Below, in pieces: positions 22,738 to 33,896 of a stretch of 64,000 nt of DNA. The notes under the pieces are model-generated. The model worked only from the letters and a program-made list of their open reading frames with translations, did no database searches and was not told the DNA's origin. Origin of the DNA: Sialis fuliginosa (Eukaryota > Arthropoda > Insecta > Megaloptera > Sialidae); assembly GCA_961205875.1 (NCBI GenBank), contig OY540817.1, positions 21,363,001 through 21,427,000 of the forward strand, written 5' to 3'. Numbering within the stretch: the first letter of the stretch is position 1; each line of letters starts with the position of its first letter. The position numbers and the translations under genes are program-made.

Positions 22738-22990
22738 ACCAGTGGTTCTAAAACTTTCTAAACCCTTTTGAAGAAATAGATTATCTGGGGTTTATTATCA
22801 ATAGTCACAGACTTTTGGAAATATTTATGTTGTCTGGGGGTTAAGAATATTCATTTTTTATACAACTGTCTGTCTGTCCGTCTCAACTTTTTAATTACTG
22901 AACTGTTTATCTTAAAAAGATTGGAAGGGAAAAGGGGTACTATTTTTTTAATTTTAACCACGGCGAGTGGGGTATTAAATTAAAGCTAAC
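22738..22990. mobile_element. hAT terminus followed by Helitron-like scrap
   Basis: CAGTGGTTCTAAAACTTTCT at 22740 is a hAT-type end with no partner seen. From about 22866, TGTCTGTCTGTCCGTCTC and TTAATTACTGAACTG recall the internal motif of the Helitron-like pieces. Both are fragments. Confidence 0.35.
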
Positions 22991-23460
22991 AATTCACGGA
23001 ATTTTGTTTTGTTGTTGTTAAAATCTCGTTTAGCAAATTTTCCTTTTCTTTACTTCCGAAAGTAATAGTGACAAAAATAGTTTCTTTCAAAAATAATTCA
23101 AAATTGTATAAGTACATCTGTTTCCGAATAGACGAACTAAAGTTAAATTAAATCAGCACAATCGAATACATTGAAAAACTATACGGTACGGGACACTAAT
23201 ACGCGAGGCTCGACTCGCACTTGACATTTTTTTATACTGAAATTGCAATGTTTATCTATCACATTGATTCAGAAACAATAATTTAAAATTATTAAAAACA
23301 TCACCATTTTAATTTCTATCCGTTAACAAAGGATATCAGCTTCCAGTGTATTATTATTATTATTATTAAAGGAACCTGCAAGGACGTTATTGTCAAATAT
23401 CCAACCCCAAAATCGCTAAATTACTCTCGTGCTAAGAACCTTGGCGTTATTACTACCTAC

Positions 23461-23493
23461 ACACAGACAGACACACAGACACACACACACACG
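23461..23493. repeat. (CA)n microsatellite
   Basis: CACAGACA words pass into pure CA. Simple repeat. Confidence 0.9.
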
Positions 23494-23504
23494 TAATGTC
23501 TGTA

Positions 23505-23775
23505 AGGCTTGTTTGACGTTGAACGGCTTTACCGGGGTCGGGTAGATGTGATGAAGACGGGGTACAAGGGGGCGAGGGGGGCTACAACACGCGCGAGACT
23601 CTGAAAGGGGGGACGCGCGCTAACTTCGATCCCGCCAAATCTCCCTCCGTGAATTCACTGTCTGTACACCCCTCCCCTCGTGTTTCTACCCGATATAACC
23701 CCCCCCCCCCTCCCCGTCCCGTCCCGCGCCCCACGGTTAGTGCGGACTGTGTTGCACCTTTACCTGTAAGTTATA
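23505..23775 (+). promoter_or_regulatory. CpG-rich block ending in a donor-like site
   Basis: This is the densest CpG run in the window (ACGCGCGAGACTC, GACGCGCGCTAACTTCGAT and others), with C runs near 23700. It is followed by CCT|GTAAGT at about 23766. A CpG-rich segment ending at a strong donor is what a 5' exon can look like. No TATA, initiator or acceptor partner is certain. The 64-residue plus frame across it is proline-rich through the C runs and probably meaningless. Confidence 0.25.
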
Positions 23776-23857
23776 TGCGTATTTTACAGGTCCTGATTGA
23801 AGTAGATTTGGTAGAAACGTCGGAATTTTATTTTTCTGTTTAAAAAATTCCCAACTC

Positions 23858-24214
23858 GAAAACTAAACAACGTATCTTGATGCGGTAAAAAGCATTTTAT
23901 ACTAGGCGTATTCACAATTCTGCTCTTGCCCCATAGCGTATGAAATAATGCTTCAAAGCGTTTTTAACTACCGGTAATGCACTTGCCCCGAAAATGGGGC
24001 AAGTGCACTGTAATTGACATTTTTTACAATTTCCTATCATAATGCAAATATACAAAGAAAATTGGCGTCCTATTCAATTTAAACTAGTCAGTAATAACTG
24101 CACAATCATTTGATACTGAAAATATTAAGTACTTATATAACAGATTGAAAATATATGGATTCAAAGTCCAACTATGCAAAAACCGGTCTGCACTTACCCC
24201 ACTTATCAAAATTT
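23858..24214. mobile_element. Fam-R element, copy 1, left end missing
   Basis: About 350 bp match 30840-31190 closely, including CACTTGCCCCGAAAATGGGG and AAAAACCGGTCTGCACTTAC. The right terminus CTGCACTTACCCCACTTATC lacks the final GCACCTTAT of copy 2, and the left inverted terminus is absent. Confidence 0.85.
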
Positions 24215-24714
24215 TAGACTTTTATCTATGATCGAATAACCTTAATAAAATATAAATTCAAATAAAATCAATAATGATAATAAAAAATCAATCACAGAGT
24301 AAATTCAATTTTTTCAAGTACGATATAATCTAAAATACAAACCCCGTCATGTTTTAAATTTGATACAAATATCAATAGCAATTTACATATTATACAGATC
24401 CATATAACGTGTATATACACACCAATAACAAAACAAAATCAACAATTAATAAATGTAAACATATTCAGAATAACATTATGGGCTTTCACCGAACACATAT
24501 TTTTTAAAAATAGATAAAAGAAGTTTAAACATATTTCATAATTAATTGATGCTAATTTATTTTAAGTTATTTTTAGAATGGCACAAATAAGAACGAGAGC
24601 AAAAATCAATATATTTTAACCTCATACATACATACATAACGAATATCGTTTTTTTTTTTAAAGTTTAAAAAAATATTTTTCTTGATTTTTTTTTTTATAA
24701 AATCTATATTATAT

Positions 24715-25240
24715 ATAGCGCAATGGACCCGGTGTTACCCGGGTTAATATCCACAAAGTCATAGTGACCTAAAATATTTAAAATACCCACCCAACATGCC
24801 CATAATACACGATTCACTTAGTGAAAATCGAAATAAAATCCGTTCAGTAGTTACTGAAAAAATTGTGTAAAATTATATTTTCAAACAGAAATAGTATGAA
24901 AATCAAAATAAATAAATAGGTTAGAAAAAATCATAATCAATTTCAATATTTAACCTTTCTTTATACATATTTCAATCTTAGTAAATTATAGAATTATTTT
25001 CTTATATAAATGACAGTTGTACGCTGTGACATCATGGAAACAAAACACGACTTGATAAAGATTTTTTTAGTCTTTTGATGTTAAATCTTAAGATTTCATA
25101 AAATATTAATAGCCACGAACATGTACAGAAAAATTATCTAACTATTGGTGAAAACCGTATTGAAATCGGTTCAGTAATTCCCGAATCAATAAGCCTCATA
25201 CAAACGAACATTCATTTTTATATATAGAGAAGATTATATA
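24715..25240 (-). mobile_element. Helitron-like non-autonomous element
   Basis: Read on the minus strand it starts TCTCTATATATAAAAATGAA, then TGTTCGTTTGTATGAGGC and TTACTGAACCGATTTCAAT. It ends near ACCCGGGTAACACCGGGTCC, which can form a small hairpin. The start is characteristic of insect Helitrons. A canonical CTRR terminus is not obvious, so the right limit is approximate. A partial sister lies at 51146-51350. Confidence 0.55.
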
Positions 25241-25790
25241 TATGTAGAAATTAAATTTAGTTAATGACAACGCCGCTTCAAGCGGGTTTTAGCTAATACT
25301 TTCGATTATATAATTGGTTAAATTATTTAACACTTTAAATTCCTGACGTGAAATTTTCCGCGTAAAAAGTGTAAAATTTATGAACGTTGAAGTAAAAATC
25401 TTAATATTTTTCTTCTCAGCACTTTTCTTCGGAGAAAATTCATGAAGTAATAATTATATCACGAATCTTTTTATCGAAAAATTCCTCTTAATGGAGGTAA
25501 TAAATATCAGACATTTTAATAACGAAAATAATTTAAAATGATTTATAAAAATCGTAAAAACCGTCCCTGGAATGCTACTGCAGAAAAATTACATTGCCAA
25601 TAAAACTTGTATACGCTCCCTCTCTGTTTTTTCCTCCATTTATATCCGACTTCTTTATCTCTGGTGTGGTTCAAACCAGCAGTAACGAAACAATCCAAAA
25701 AAAAAATTACAGCAAATTAAGTTTATATGTCCTGAGTGACTGACTGACTCATCAACGCCCTAAAAAAAATTAATGAGTGTTTTTGTTTTT
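25241..25790. other. AT-rich DNA upstream of the 101-bp array
   Basis: There is no repeat family match. A pyrimidine-rich patch lies at 25615-25660. TGACTGACTGACTCA at 25738-25752 contains overlapping AP-1-like TGACTCA. No TATA box with a defensible start site is seen. Confidence 0.35.
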
Positions 25791-26552
25791 ATGACGCAAG
25801 CATCGTCTAAGAAACGATTTTATAAAATTGAACCCCTTTATTTTAATATGTTTATTTTTATTAGAACAAAATACTATTATTGTACCAGAATTCAAGTAAA
25901 AATTTATTACTGTCTAATTCGCAAGACAAAACTATCACCCAGAAGGTAAGAATCGACTTTTCTAATTCATAATATTAATCTTGTACCAGAATTCAAGTAA
26001 AAGTTTATTACTGTCTAATTCGCAAGACAAAACTGTCACCCAGAAGGTAAGAATCGACTTTTTTAATTCATAATATTAATCTTGTACCAGAATTCAAGTA
26101 AAAGTTTATTACTGTCTACATCGCAAGACAAAACTGTCACCCAGAAGGTAAGAATCGACTTTTTTAATTCATAATATTAATCTTGTACCAGAATTCAAGT
26201 AAAAGTTTATTACTGTCTACATCGCAAGACAAAACTGTCACCCAGAAGGTAAGAATCGACTTTTTTAATTCATAATATTAATCTTGTACCAGAATTCAAG
26301 TAAAAGCTTATTACTGTCTAATTCGCAAGACAAAACTATCACCCAAAAGGTAAGAATCGACTTTTTTAATTCATAATATTAATCTTGTACCAGAATTCAA
26401 GTAAAAGTTTATTACTGTCTACATCGCAAGACAAAACAGTCACCCAGAAGGTAAGAATCGACTTTTCTAATTCATAATATTAATCATGTACCAGAATTCA
26501 AATAAAAGTTTGTTACTTCTGGTGTAATTTAACATCTCTGTCTAATTCTTAA
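25791..26552 (+). CDS. Candidate gene made of tandem 57-nt microexons
   Basis: I do not recognise a product. An ATG at 25791 opens a frame of 52 codons that enters the first 101-bp repeat unit. If every AAG|GTAAGA is used as a donor and every TTGTACCAG as an acceptor, exons are 25791-25945, 25990-26046, 26091-26147, 26192-26248, 26293-26349, 26394-26450 and 26495-26552. The introns are six of 44 nt. The 57-nt exons keep phase, giving a basic Lys/Arg/Tyr-rich protein of about 165 residues with a 19-residue repeat such as RIQVKVYYCLIRKTKLSPR. It ends at TAA 26550-26552, and AATAAA follows at 26653. A second frame is also open through the units but lacks an ATG. For: exact GT-AG spacing and no frameshift. 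Against: 44 nt is very short for an insect intron, the pyrimidine tract is weak, and a satellite could show this by chance. Confidence 0.3.
25880..26510 (+). repeat. 101-bp minisatellite, six full units plus a partial
   Basis: Units begin TTGTACCAGAATTCAAG at 25880, 25981, 26082, 26183, 26284 and 26385. A seventh start, ATGTACCAG, is at 26486 and diverges after about 25 bp. All six are exactly 101 bp. Two variants occur, TCTAATTCGC (units 1, 2, 5) and TCTACATCGC (units 3, 4, 6), so units were copied in more than one step. Each holds CCCAGAAGGTAAGAATCG. Confidence 0.97.
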
Positions 26553-26571
26553 GACCAGACCGTATATCTCG

Positions 26572-26640
26572 ACTGGTTGAGAGCGCTGTAGGGGTAAAAA
26601 GCTTGCACTTGCGAGTTGGGGTAAGATAATTTAAGAGTTG
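26572..26640 (+). ncRNA. tRNA-like SINE head fragment (weak)
   Basis: CTCGACTGGTTGAGAGCGCT resembles the box A and D-arm of a tRNA (TAGCTCAGTTGGTTAGAGCG). The possible box B (TTGCGAGTTGGGGT) is poor. No acceptor stem closes. It may be the head of a tRNA-derived SINE, or chance. Confidence 0.2.
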
Positions 26641-27000
26641 AATGAAAATTGAAATAAAGTTAACTAAAAACGTTAGTTTACGCGCGAAAGTTAAGGCGCC
26701 AACAGCCAACTGGATTTGTCAACGTAAAAATATATAAATTGCATATTTTATTATTGCCGATTAGATTTATGTCAGTTTTTTCTTTGTTTGTTTAGCTCCC
26801 TTCGGTTGGAGTTGGTTTCAATCGATAAGCTAAAGGTATTTGTATTTTAATGTGATTTACTTAGTGATGTAATAAAAAAGTTAGTTTAATATTTCCCAGG
26901 AAAAAATTTCAGATCTAAAGTGATAAAATCAGATCTTGATAGATCTGCATTTTGAAACATCATATTTTTTCACTGGTTTTTGATCGGTGGAGACCTGCAA

Positions 27001-27372
27001 AGATCTACTACGATCTACAATAATCTACAAAGATCTACAATAATGTACAAAGATCTACAACGATATACAATAATCTACAAAGATCTACAATAATCTACAA
27101 AGATCTACAATGATCTACAATAATCTACAAAGATCTACAACGTTTTACAATAATCTACAAAGATCTAAAACGATCTACAATAATCTACAAAGTTCTACAA
27201 CGATTTACAATAATCTACACAGATCTAAAACGATCTACAATAATCAACAAAGATCTACAACGATCTACAAAGATCGCTGTTGAAATCAACGTTGAAATTT
27301 CATGAATTTTCAATGTTTCAATCTCTATCACGATATACAACGATCTTTAGAAATCTTTGTAGATCGTTGTAG
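27001..27372. repeat. Phase-locked decamer array (GATCTACAA type)
   Basis: From 27001 to 27270, 27 successive decamers follow with no indel, mostly AGATCTACAA, CGATCTACAA and TAATCTACAA. These often come in the order AG, CG, TA to give a 30-bp higher-order unit, elsewhere in a 20-bp alternation. A tail to 27372 has the same words on the opposite strand (TTTGTAGATCGTTGTAG). The preceding 100 bp are also rich in AGATCT. Confidence 0.95.
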
Positions 27373-27386
27373 AACTAAATTTTAGA

Positions 27387-27697
27387 CCTTCGACACGTTC
27401 ACGACTAACCAAAAACAGTGAACACAAGCATTGATTGGTTAATTCATGGAATTTCTGGTGGAATGTACCAGACATTTAAAGAATGTCATTTTTTAAGCGT
27501 GTAAGGAAGTGAGAAAGAAGTAACCAGAAAGAGATAGTGTTCTGGCAGAAACGCTCAACATGAAGTGAACATAAAAGTTTTTTTGGTTAGCTTAAAAAAT
27601 GACATTCTTTTAATTTCTGGTACATTCCACCAGAAATTCCATGAATCAACCAATCACAGCTCGTTGTTCACTGTTTTTGGTCAGTCGTGAACGCTCC
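27387..27697. mobile_element. Fam-Q MITE, copy 2
   Basis: The ends are ACGTTCACGACTAACC plus AAAAACAGTGAACA on the left and TGTTCACTGTTTTTGG plus TCAGTCGTGAACG on the right. The inner pair GGAATTTCTGGTGGAATGTA matches copy 1 at 6485. Its middle is inverted relative to copy 1. No clear target duplication is seen. Confidence 0.8.
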
Positions 27698-28015
27698 CAT
27701 TACGTTAATACCTACAGAAAACGTAATCTATGTCTCTCTATGTCTATGCTTACGAACTACTTTGATATTTTATAAAATAAATATAAATATAATATTTCAG
27801 AGTGCACCAAAATAAAAAAACAAAGCCACTACTGAAGTATTACCATGTAACACTATCCCACACCACCCTCTCAGCTGTTTTGTGAATATTTTAACGCCAT
27901 GATGAACTCTACTAGTTCATTATTATTATTTTTTCGGCAGAGGTATGCGAGTTGCATGCTCATATGACGATAGATCACATAATTTTATGCAACATCTGCC
28001 ACACGTCCGCCACAA

Positions 28016-28767
28016 CACACACACAGGCGCGTATACAAGGGGGGTCAAGGGGTCATGAGCCCCCCACCCCCCAAGAATAAAAAAAAATACACTTGTTATT
28101 ATGAAGAAATCCGAAAGTTATTTAAAGTAGTCAAATGAGCTCAAATCACTATGTAAGGTCATGGAGGCAAATAAGGCCCACCTTAATTAAAAATGCTATA
28201 TTTTGGGTAATAAGTTATTTATATTAAGAAGGCTATGTTAATGGTAAACTTTGGTTTATTATTAATCTAAAGAAAGAAGTATGAAAACCATTTTTTCTTA
28301 AATGATTTTTTCATTGTTAAGACATCTTAAAAAAAGTAACTTTGGGCCTTTTTTTATAAAATTAATTAATTTTTAGAAAATTAATTTGACTTCATTTCTA
28401 ATTGCCATATTGTGCATCTCTCTTAGTTACTACCGTTTATTGCAAAATTCGAATTTGTAAAATACACAATTAAAGAATTTGCAGTCAAGAAAATGTTTCT
28501 TAACTAATATCTCGAAAACAACAGCTCTAAATAAATTTTGATTTACAGATTATTAATCAGCAAATTTTTCTGTATACTGTTTTGGACCAGCCTGTATATT
28601 ATTATTTTTGCAAAAACTAAACGATAAAATATTTTGAGATTTATTATATTTACGTTTATTTCAAATATGCTATTAAAAAGTGTTTTTTTAAATAAAAGTT
28701 AAATTTATAATTTTTTTCTGTATGACCCCCTCCGAGAAATTGGGCTGTATACGCGCCTGTACACACA
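28016..28767. mobile_element. Fam-H hAT-like element of 736 bp
   Basis: The element 28024-28759 starts CAGGCGCGTATACA and ends TGTATACGCGCCTG, with G-rich and C-rich segments just inside. CACACACA precedes and TACACACA follows (7 of 8 equal), but this lies in a CA-rich stretch and so is weak evidence. ACCAGCCTGTATA near 28595 may be the end of a nested element. It has no long frame. Confidence 0.65.
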
Positions 28768-29145
28768 TACACACGTATGGTCAACGGCTTTCGGTCACAT
28801 ATGGAAATACTTGATGATGGTTTCCGTCCCTTGACCAACAGATGGCGGTACCGACGAAATCTGTTATATGTTTGTGTATTATTTTTTGTGAACCCTTAAA
28901 TAATACATAGACATGATTATTTCTATGGATCAAAAGGTTGCATTCATAAAATTTTATTCTGTTGATAATTTTTTTTTTATTGGTCTATTAGTGCAGTTAA
29001 TTGTGACTGCTTGCCTTATTAAATATCTATTGAATTTTGAAAATAAATGCGACGTAAACTGAATATTGAAATGTTATTTTCATTGGCATTTTTTTTTTTA
29101 ATGTTTAATAGGTTTTGATTTTGAAGGCTGTAAGGATCAAAATCG

Positions 29146-29182
29146 ATTTTTAACCGACTTCAAAAAAGGAGAATATTCTCAA
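29146..29182 (+). repeat. ACCGACTTCAAAAA motif fragment
   Basis: AACCGACTTCAAAAAAGGAG is a word I know from dispersed insect repeats. It is repeated in part at about 62395 (ACCGACTTCAAAAATTG). Fragment only. Confidence 0.35.
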
Positions 29183-29193
29183 TTATCGATAAT

Positions 29194-29730
29194 ATAAAGT
29201 ACTGGCACCAGTCTTGGATATGACCCCAGTAATGGTAATTTTTTAATTAAATGTACTGAATTAGAAATATTTGTTGATATTTCATTACATACTACCATTT
29301 CTGAATATTAATCTATATACATTTAACTGTCTTACAGCGTGATTTGATGACAATCGGCCAATAGGTGTCAAAATGGTGGACATTTAAACTAATTATTAGT
29401 ATAATTTATTTATTAATTATTATATTATCATAGCAACTGCTTTACATTGTTTCAAATTTGATGATTTTTCTTTTGTGTCGTAATAGTTACCATTTTGTAA
29501 TCATTAGCAAGTGTTTTCTTTATCCATTACTGGAGAAAAAAAATGCAAACAAATTAAATGGCTATAATTTAAAAAACAAACTATATTTGCGAACTTTGGT
29601 AATTAAATTGATTAAATAAAGAGTTACTTGTTTCATAAGTAACATGAGTTTATGAGAATTACAGCCCGTCAATCACAAAAATAGTACACCTTGCTAAACA
29701 TAGCGGCCATAACTGGTGCCTTTACCTTAT
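29194..29730 (-). mobile_element. Fam-A copy 5, full length
   Basis: Both ends are present: AAAGTACTGGCACCAGTCTT on the left and AACTGGTGCCTTTACCTTAT on the right, with GACCCCAGTAATGG and AGCGGCCAT just inside. It is the best reference for the family at about 537 bp. It has no coding frame. Confidence 0.92.
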
Positions 29731-30475
29731 TTAATTAAAAAATGCTAACAAATTAATATTCTCAGATAAAATACATTACAAAAAAGATAAAATTAATTAA
29801 TAATAAATGTTTTATAGTGTCTTTATAAGTATTTCATTGACAATAATAGAAAACAATTTTACGTTTTTAGACCCATTCCCACGCAAGGGTTCGTAATGTT
29901 TTATGGACCGTTTTTTCTGCGTGCAATTTTGTAAATAAAATTTTTTTTTGTAAATAAAATAATTTTCCAGGAAAAAACAAACACCGTTTACAATTTTACA
30001 TCATCGATGAAAATTTTTCCGACTTTTTTTACAGGTTCTCACACCACATCACCTAAGTTAAATTGACGGAAAAATGGACGTTCGCCGGTTACAAATGAGC
30101 ATTGAAATTTATTGGTAGCAAAATTACCTATACCTGTCTCGCTCACCAGCAATTGCGTTCGCGGTAAGTGCGAGCGAGTGGAAAATACAATGACATAATG
30201 TCACAATTACTATAAACTTCTCACATTTACCCAGCATGTATATTGATTGTTAGAAACCCTAAAAAGGGATGAAGGAAATTCGAAGCTATTATTTTGATGT
30301 TTTCGGGAAAAAATGATATGGAATTGACACATTTATTATGTTCGATATTTACGTCCGTTTTTTGAGGTCGTTGATATGTCATTTATATATTTTACGTACA
30401 CGTATATGTTATGTAATAAATGTTTATATGGATTTTTTTTGTTTTTTTTTTTCATGGTATTTGTTTTGAAATGTA
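29731..30475. other. Unique DNA, no feature seen
   Basis: A GC-moderate patch at 30110-30190 (CGCTCACCAGCAATTGCGTT and on) has no frame or splice pattern worth calling. Confidence 0.45.
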
Positions 30476-30476
30476 T

Positions 30477-30515
30477 TAGTGCCGGATTATGCGTTTGAGG
30501 GGCCCGAGGCGGAAA
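30477..30515. mobile_element. Solo hAT-type terminus
   Basis: TAGTGCCGGATTATGCGTTT followed by GAGGGGCCCGAGGCGG resembles the hAT end CAGTGCCGG. There is no partner. Confidence 0.3.
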
Positions 30516-30699
30516 CAATTATAATGATGAATAAATAATAAAAAAACACGCGTTTTAATTCAGAATTTATAAAAATTTATAAAAAATTTCAAAATACAAA
30601 AAATAGGTTTAAAAAAATACTGATAGAATTTTCTTTTGTAGCATCAGTTTTGTTTTTTAATGCGGTTTTTAGCAGGTTTTTTTTATTTAAAAAAACGTA

Positions 30700-31195
30700 T
30701 AAGGTGCAGTGGGGTAAATGCAGAAACGGGGCAAGTGCATTAACGGGTTTTTTTTATTATAATACGAGTGAAATTGTAATAGCTAATATGTAGTGAACTA
30801 CTAAAAGTTAATACCAACTTGTTTAAAAAGTTCACTACTCCAAAACTAAACAACGTATCTTGATGCGGTAAAAAGCATTTTATACTAGGCGTATTCACAA
30901 TTCTGCTCTTGCCCCATAGCATATGAAATAATGCTTTAAAGCGTTTTTAACTACTGGTAATGCACTTGCCCCGAAAATGGGGCAAGTGCACTGTAGTTGA
31001 CATTTTTTACAATTTCCTACCATAATGCAAATATACAAAGAAAATTGGCGTCCTATTCAATTTAAACTAGTCAGTAATAACTGCACAATCATTTGATACT
31101 GAAAATATTAAGTATTTATATAACAGATTGAAAATATATGGGTTCAAAATCCAACTATGCAAAAACCGGTCTGCACTTACCCCACTGCACCTTAT
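30700..31195. mobile_element. Fam-R element, copy 2, both ends present
   Basis: The left end AAGGTGCAGTGGGGTAAATG and the right end TTACCCCACTGCACCTTAT are inverted repeats of about 20 bp. GGGGCAAGTGCA occurs just inside the left end and again near 30975. It is about 495 bp. The target site is unclear because of flanking AT sequence. I cannot assign a superfamily. Confidence 0.85.
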
Positions 31196-32440
31196 GAGAA
31201 AAGTAATAAAAAAACCGTAATGCATTACAATACGTTGGCAATTTCGTCTAACCAGAAAAACCGATATGTTAAAAAAAATATTTTTATATCAAAATCCAGC
31301 GGATTTTAAATATATTTTTAATAAAGATAATGCAGTATTTTACATCACCCCTCTCTATGTGATACCCGATGTAAGAAAGAGATACACAATAATAAAAAAA
31401 ACGTATATTTTTACAGCATCCATTTAACCAGATCTCTCTTCGGTCGTCGTAAAAATCAGTTATTTTCGCTTTAAGAATATAATTGTTATGACAGTTACGC
31501 TTCCCGAATATGTAATTTTGTTTCTTATCATATCGCGAAATATAAAACTTCCCAACAGAATGAAATATCACCATGTCAAAGAAGTTTTTTTTTCATATCT
31601 GCTTGTCATATTTTCTATGGAACATTTTTTTCTTTAGATTTTTCAGCTTGTTACTATAAAACCTTTACTTGAAGGGTGTATGGTTCTATGTAATTAAAAA
31701 TTGTAATTTCAAATTTAGCCCCCCCCCCCCCCACCCCGAGACGCAAATTAAATTTAAATATAAAATTTCACCCTTCTACGATTTGTCGGATTTTACAGAC
31801 ATCATGGCGAAAAAAGTCAGAATTAATTCAGGGAAAGTCAAAATCTGGAATTCGAAAGAAAAAAAGGTTTTATAATACTTACTATACTATTATATACATA
31901 TGAGTATAAGAAAGTAACAATATATTTAGCGCCGGAATTATCTTTTTGGTGACTTAGGTTTTTATCTTTTGAATTTTTTTCTTTTTGTGTTGATACCTAC
32001 GCCGGTGCTTAAGGTGCCTTAAAATAAATCCATAATTGAAAAATGTTTATTAAGCAACCACAAATACTGAAAAAGCGGTACCAACTGTTAAATAAATATA
32101 TATCTAAACAGCTTTAGAATGCAGAAAGGATAGGACGTATTATTTTACGAAAATTCAATGAGAAATCGTCAAGTAAATATTTTTTTATTTCCCATTTAAC
32201 AAAGAGACATTAAAATTTTCTTTACTAGTTATTTTAATATTTCAGCTGGAAAATAGGGAGTAAAATTTATGAGATAGAACGAGAAGAAAATGTGAGTAGA
32301 TAATATAAAAAATTCGGGTGATATCATTAGTCTTCTGTAAGTTTTTTTTTATTATCTGTAGAAAGTTGGACGTGGAAAATTGATATATTATTTCTAGTAG
32401 TATAGCGTCTAATGCCCCTGTTTGACACGATGAGTTTAAA
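31196..32440. other. AT-rich DNA, no gene
   Basis: A 96-codon minus frame at 31284-31574 is AT-biased in composition and unrecognised. A C run lies at 31718-31731. AGCGCCGG (about 31929) and ACGCCGGTGCT (about 32000) might be facing ends of a tiny relic. Confidence 0.4.
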
Positions 32441-32442
32441 GT

Positions 32443-32730
32443 TTTGCTTCCTCACCACAATAAGATACGAGAAGCTTTGTGATCGTTTTAGAACGAGACA
32501 AAAAAATTGTTATCTGATTTCAAAATTCCGTGTCTGTCCGTTTTATAACTCATGAACTACTGAACCGATATTAATGAAACTTGGTTGAATGGGTGGATCT
32601 GGTTTGAGGATGGTCTCATTTCAAAATCATCAAAATCGTGTGTAAGGGAGAGGGGTGATATCTCAAGAACGACACATGTTACGTGAAAATTTTATAGAAT
32701 CTTTTTTTTAGAGCTTTCAATTTATCTCAT
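32443..32730 (-). mobile_element. Fam-B copy 2, 3' half
   Basis: Read on the minus strand it covers ACACATGTGTCG-type sequence through TATTAATATCGGTTCAGTAG to GAAGCTTCTCGTATCTTA and GAGGAAGCAAAAC. The TCTG run is short (TGTCTGTCCG). The left half is lost. Confidence 0.8.
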
Positions 32731-32869
32731 TGTAAAAATTATCTAAAACTATTTTATAAATTAATTGCATGGTAACAATGTATTAAAAAAATTAATTCAG
32801 TAGAAAGCGTTGAAATTTTTACAAACACTTTAAATAAAGCCATTATTTTGACGACGACTCTGAATAAAG

Positions 32870-33125
32870 AAATGAGGGAGCTTACGCGCATGTCGCCCAC
32901 GCACGCACACACGTCCTTCTCTTCCCCCCATTTCCCCCTCCACACCCCGCACATGCATAAGCAACAGGATGGCGACAGATCTGCTAGACTCTTGGCATAT
33001 TGCCAGTTGTGTTGGTACTTTCTTGCTCTAACCCCCACCACTTTAGCCTCCCCCCCTCCTCCCACCAGCCCCCGCAGTCCTTAATAATTCATTGCGACCG
33101 CAGTGCAGACCGTACGCGAGTTTCA
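32870..33125. other. CpG and pyrimidine-rich block
   Basis: C-rich words and CACACAC tracts dominate, then a CpG cluster GCGACCGCAGTGCAGACCGT. A pyrimidine tract ends ACCAGCCCCCGCAG at about 33078, a plausible acceptor on the plus strand, but no frame or donor supports an exon. A 103-codon minus frame spans it and is unrecognised. Confidence 0.25.
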
Positions 33126-33211
33126 AACCCCCTTTAATTCTCTACTATAACAATAGTTACTGCATTACATGAACATATTATGATCCTCATTATTTAGAGG
33201 TGTTAATTTTT

Positions 33212-33654
33212 AATGGCTTAATTAAACATTTTTAAAATTTGTCAAATGCGAGTCGAATCCCGCGTAAAAGTGTGCCGTACTGAATAGTTTTTAAAATTTT
33301 TCGATAACCACAATTTACTATTATTATGTCAAATTTTAGCTATCTAGGTGAAACGGTTTAGTACCTGGAATGCTGACAGACAGACAGACACAATGTTAAT
33401 TCTATAAAAATGTTATATCGCGTTCATAATGGGTTAATTAAACATTTTAAAAATTTGTCAAATGCGAGTCGAATCTCGCGTAAAAGTGTGCCGTACTGAA
33501 TAGTTTAAAAAAAATTTCGATCACCACAATTTACTATTATTATGTCAAATTTTAGCTATCTAGGTGAAACGATTTAGTACCTGAAAGGCTGTGATAGACA
33601 GACAGACAGATAGCCATACAGGCACAGTGTTAATTCCATTTTTATCGCGTTCTT
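33212..33654 (+). repeat. Tandem duplication of a 216-227 bp unit
   Basis: Units start AATGG(C/G)TTAATTAAACATT at 33212 and 33428, and a third start AATGGCTGAAG lies at 33655. Both units carry GCGAGTCGAAT(C)CCGCGTAAA, GTGTGCCGTACTGAATAGTT and a GACAGACAGACAGA run. GCGAGTCGAATCCCGCG is akin to a patch at about 23195-23222. Confidence 0.85.
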
Positions 33655-33896
33655 AATGGCTGAAGTTTATTTCCAAAAAGTCTCTTGTCCATAAATTTAT
33701 AGCTATAGATTCTATCGTTTTCATAATTCAATTAACTATCTTAAAAAAACATGATTTCAGTTCAAAAAGTCCTAGAAAGTATTTAAAAATTTGTGATTAC
33801 TAGAAATTAATGCACATTTAAAATGTTTTTTTTGATTTACCAAAAACTTAAGTGGATGGACAAGGACTTTGGAAAGTTATTGGAAGTTATAGCAAA

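Noticed and set aside
25880..26510. CRISPR array
   Set aside because: The whole 101-bp unit is repeated with no variable spacers, and the DNA is eukaryotic.
32754..33084. Facing plus and minus frames of 78 and 103 codons
   Set aside because: They arise from C-rich and CA-rich sequence with few stop codons. No domain or conserved motif is visible.
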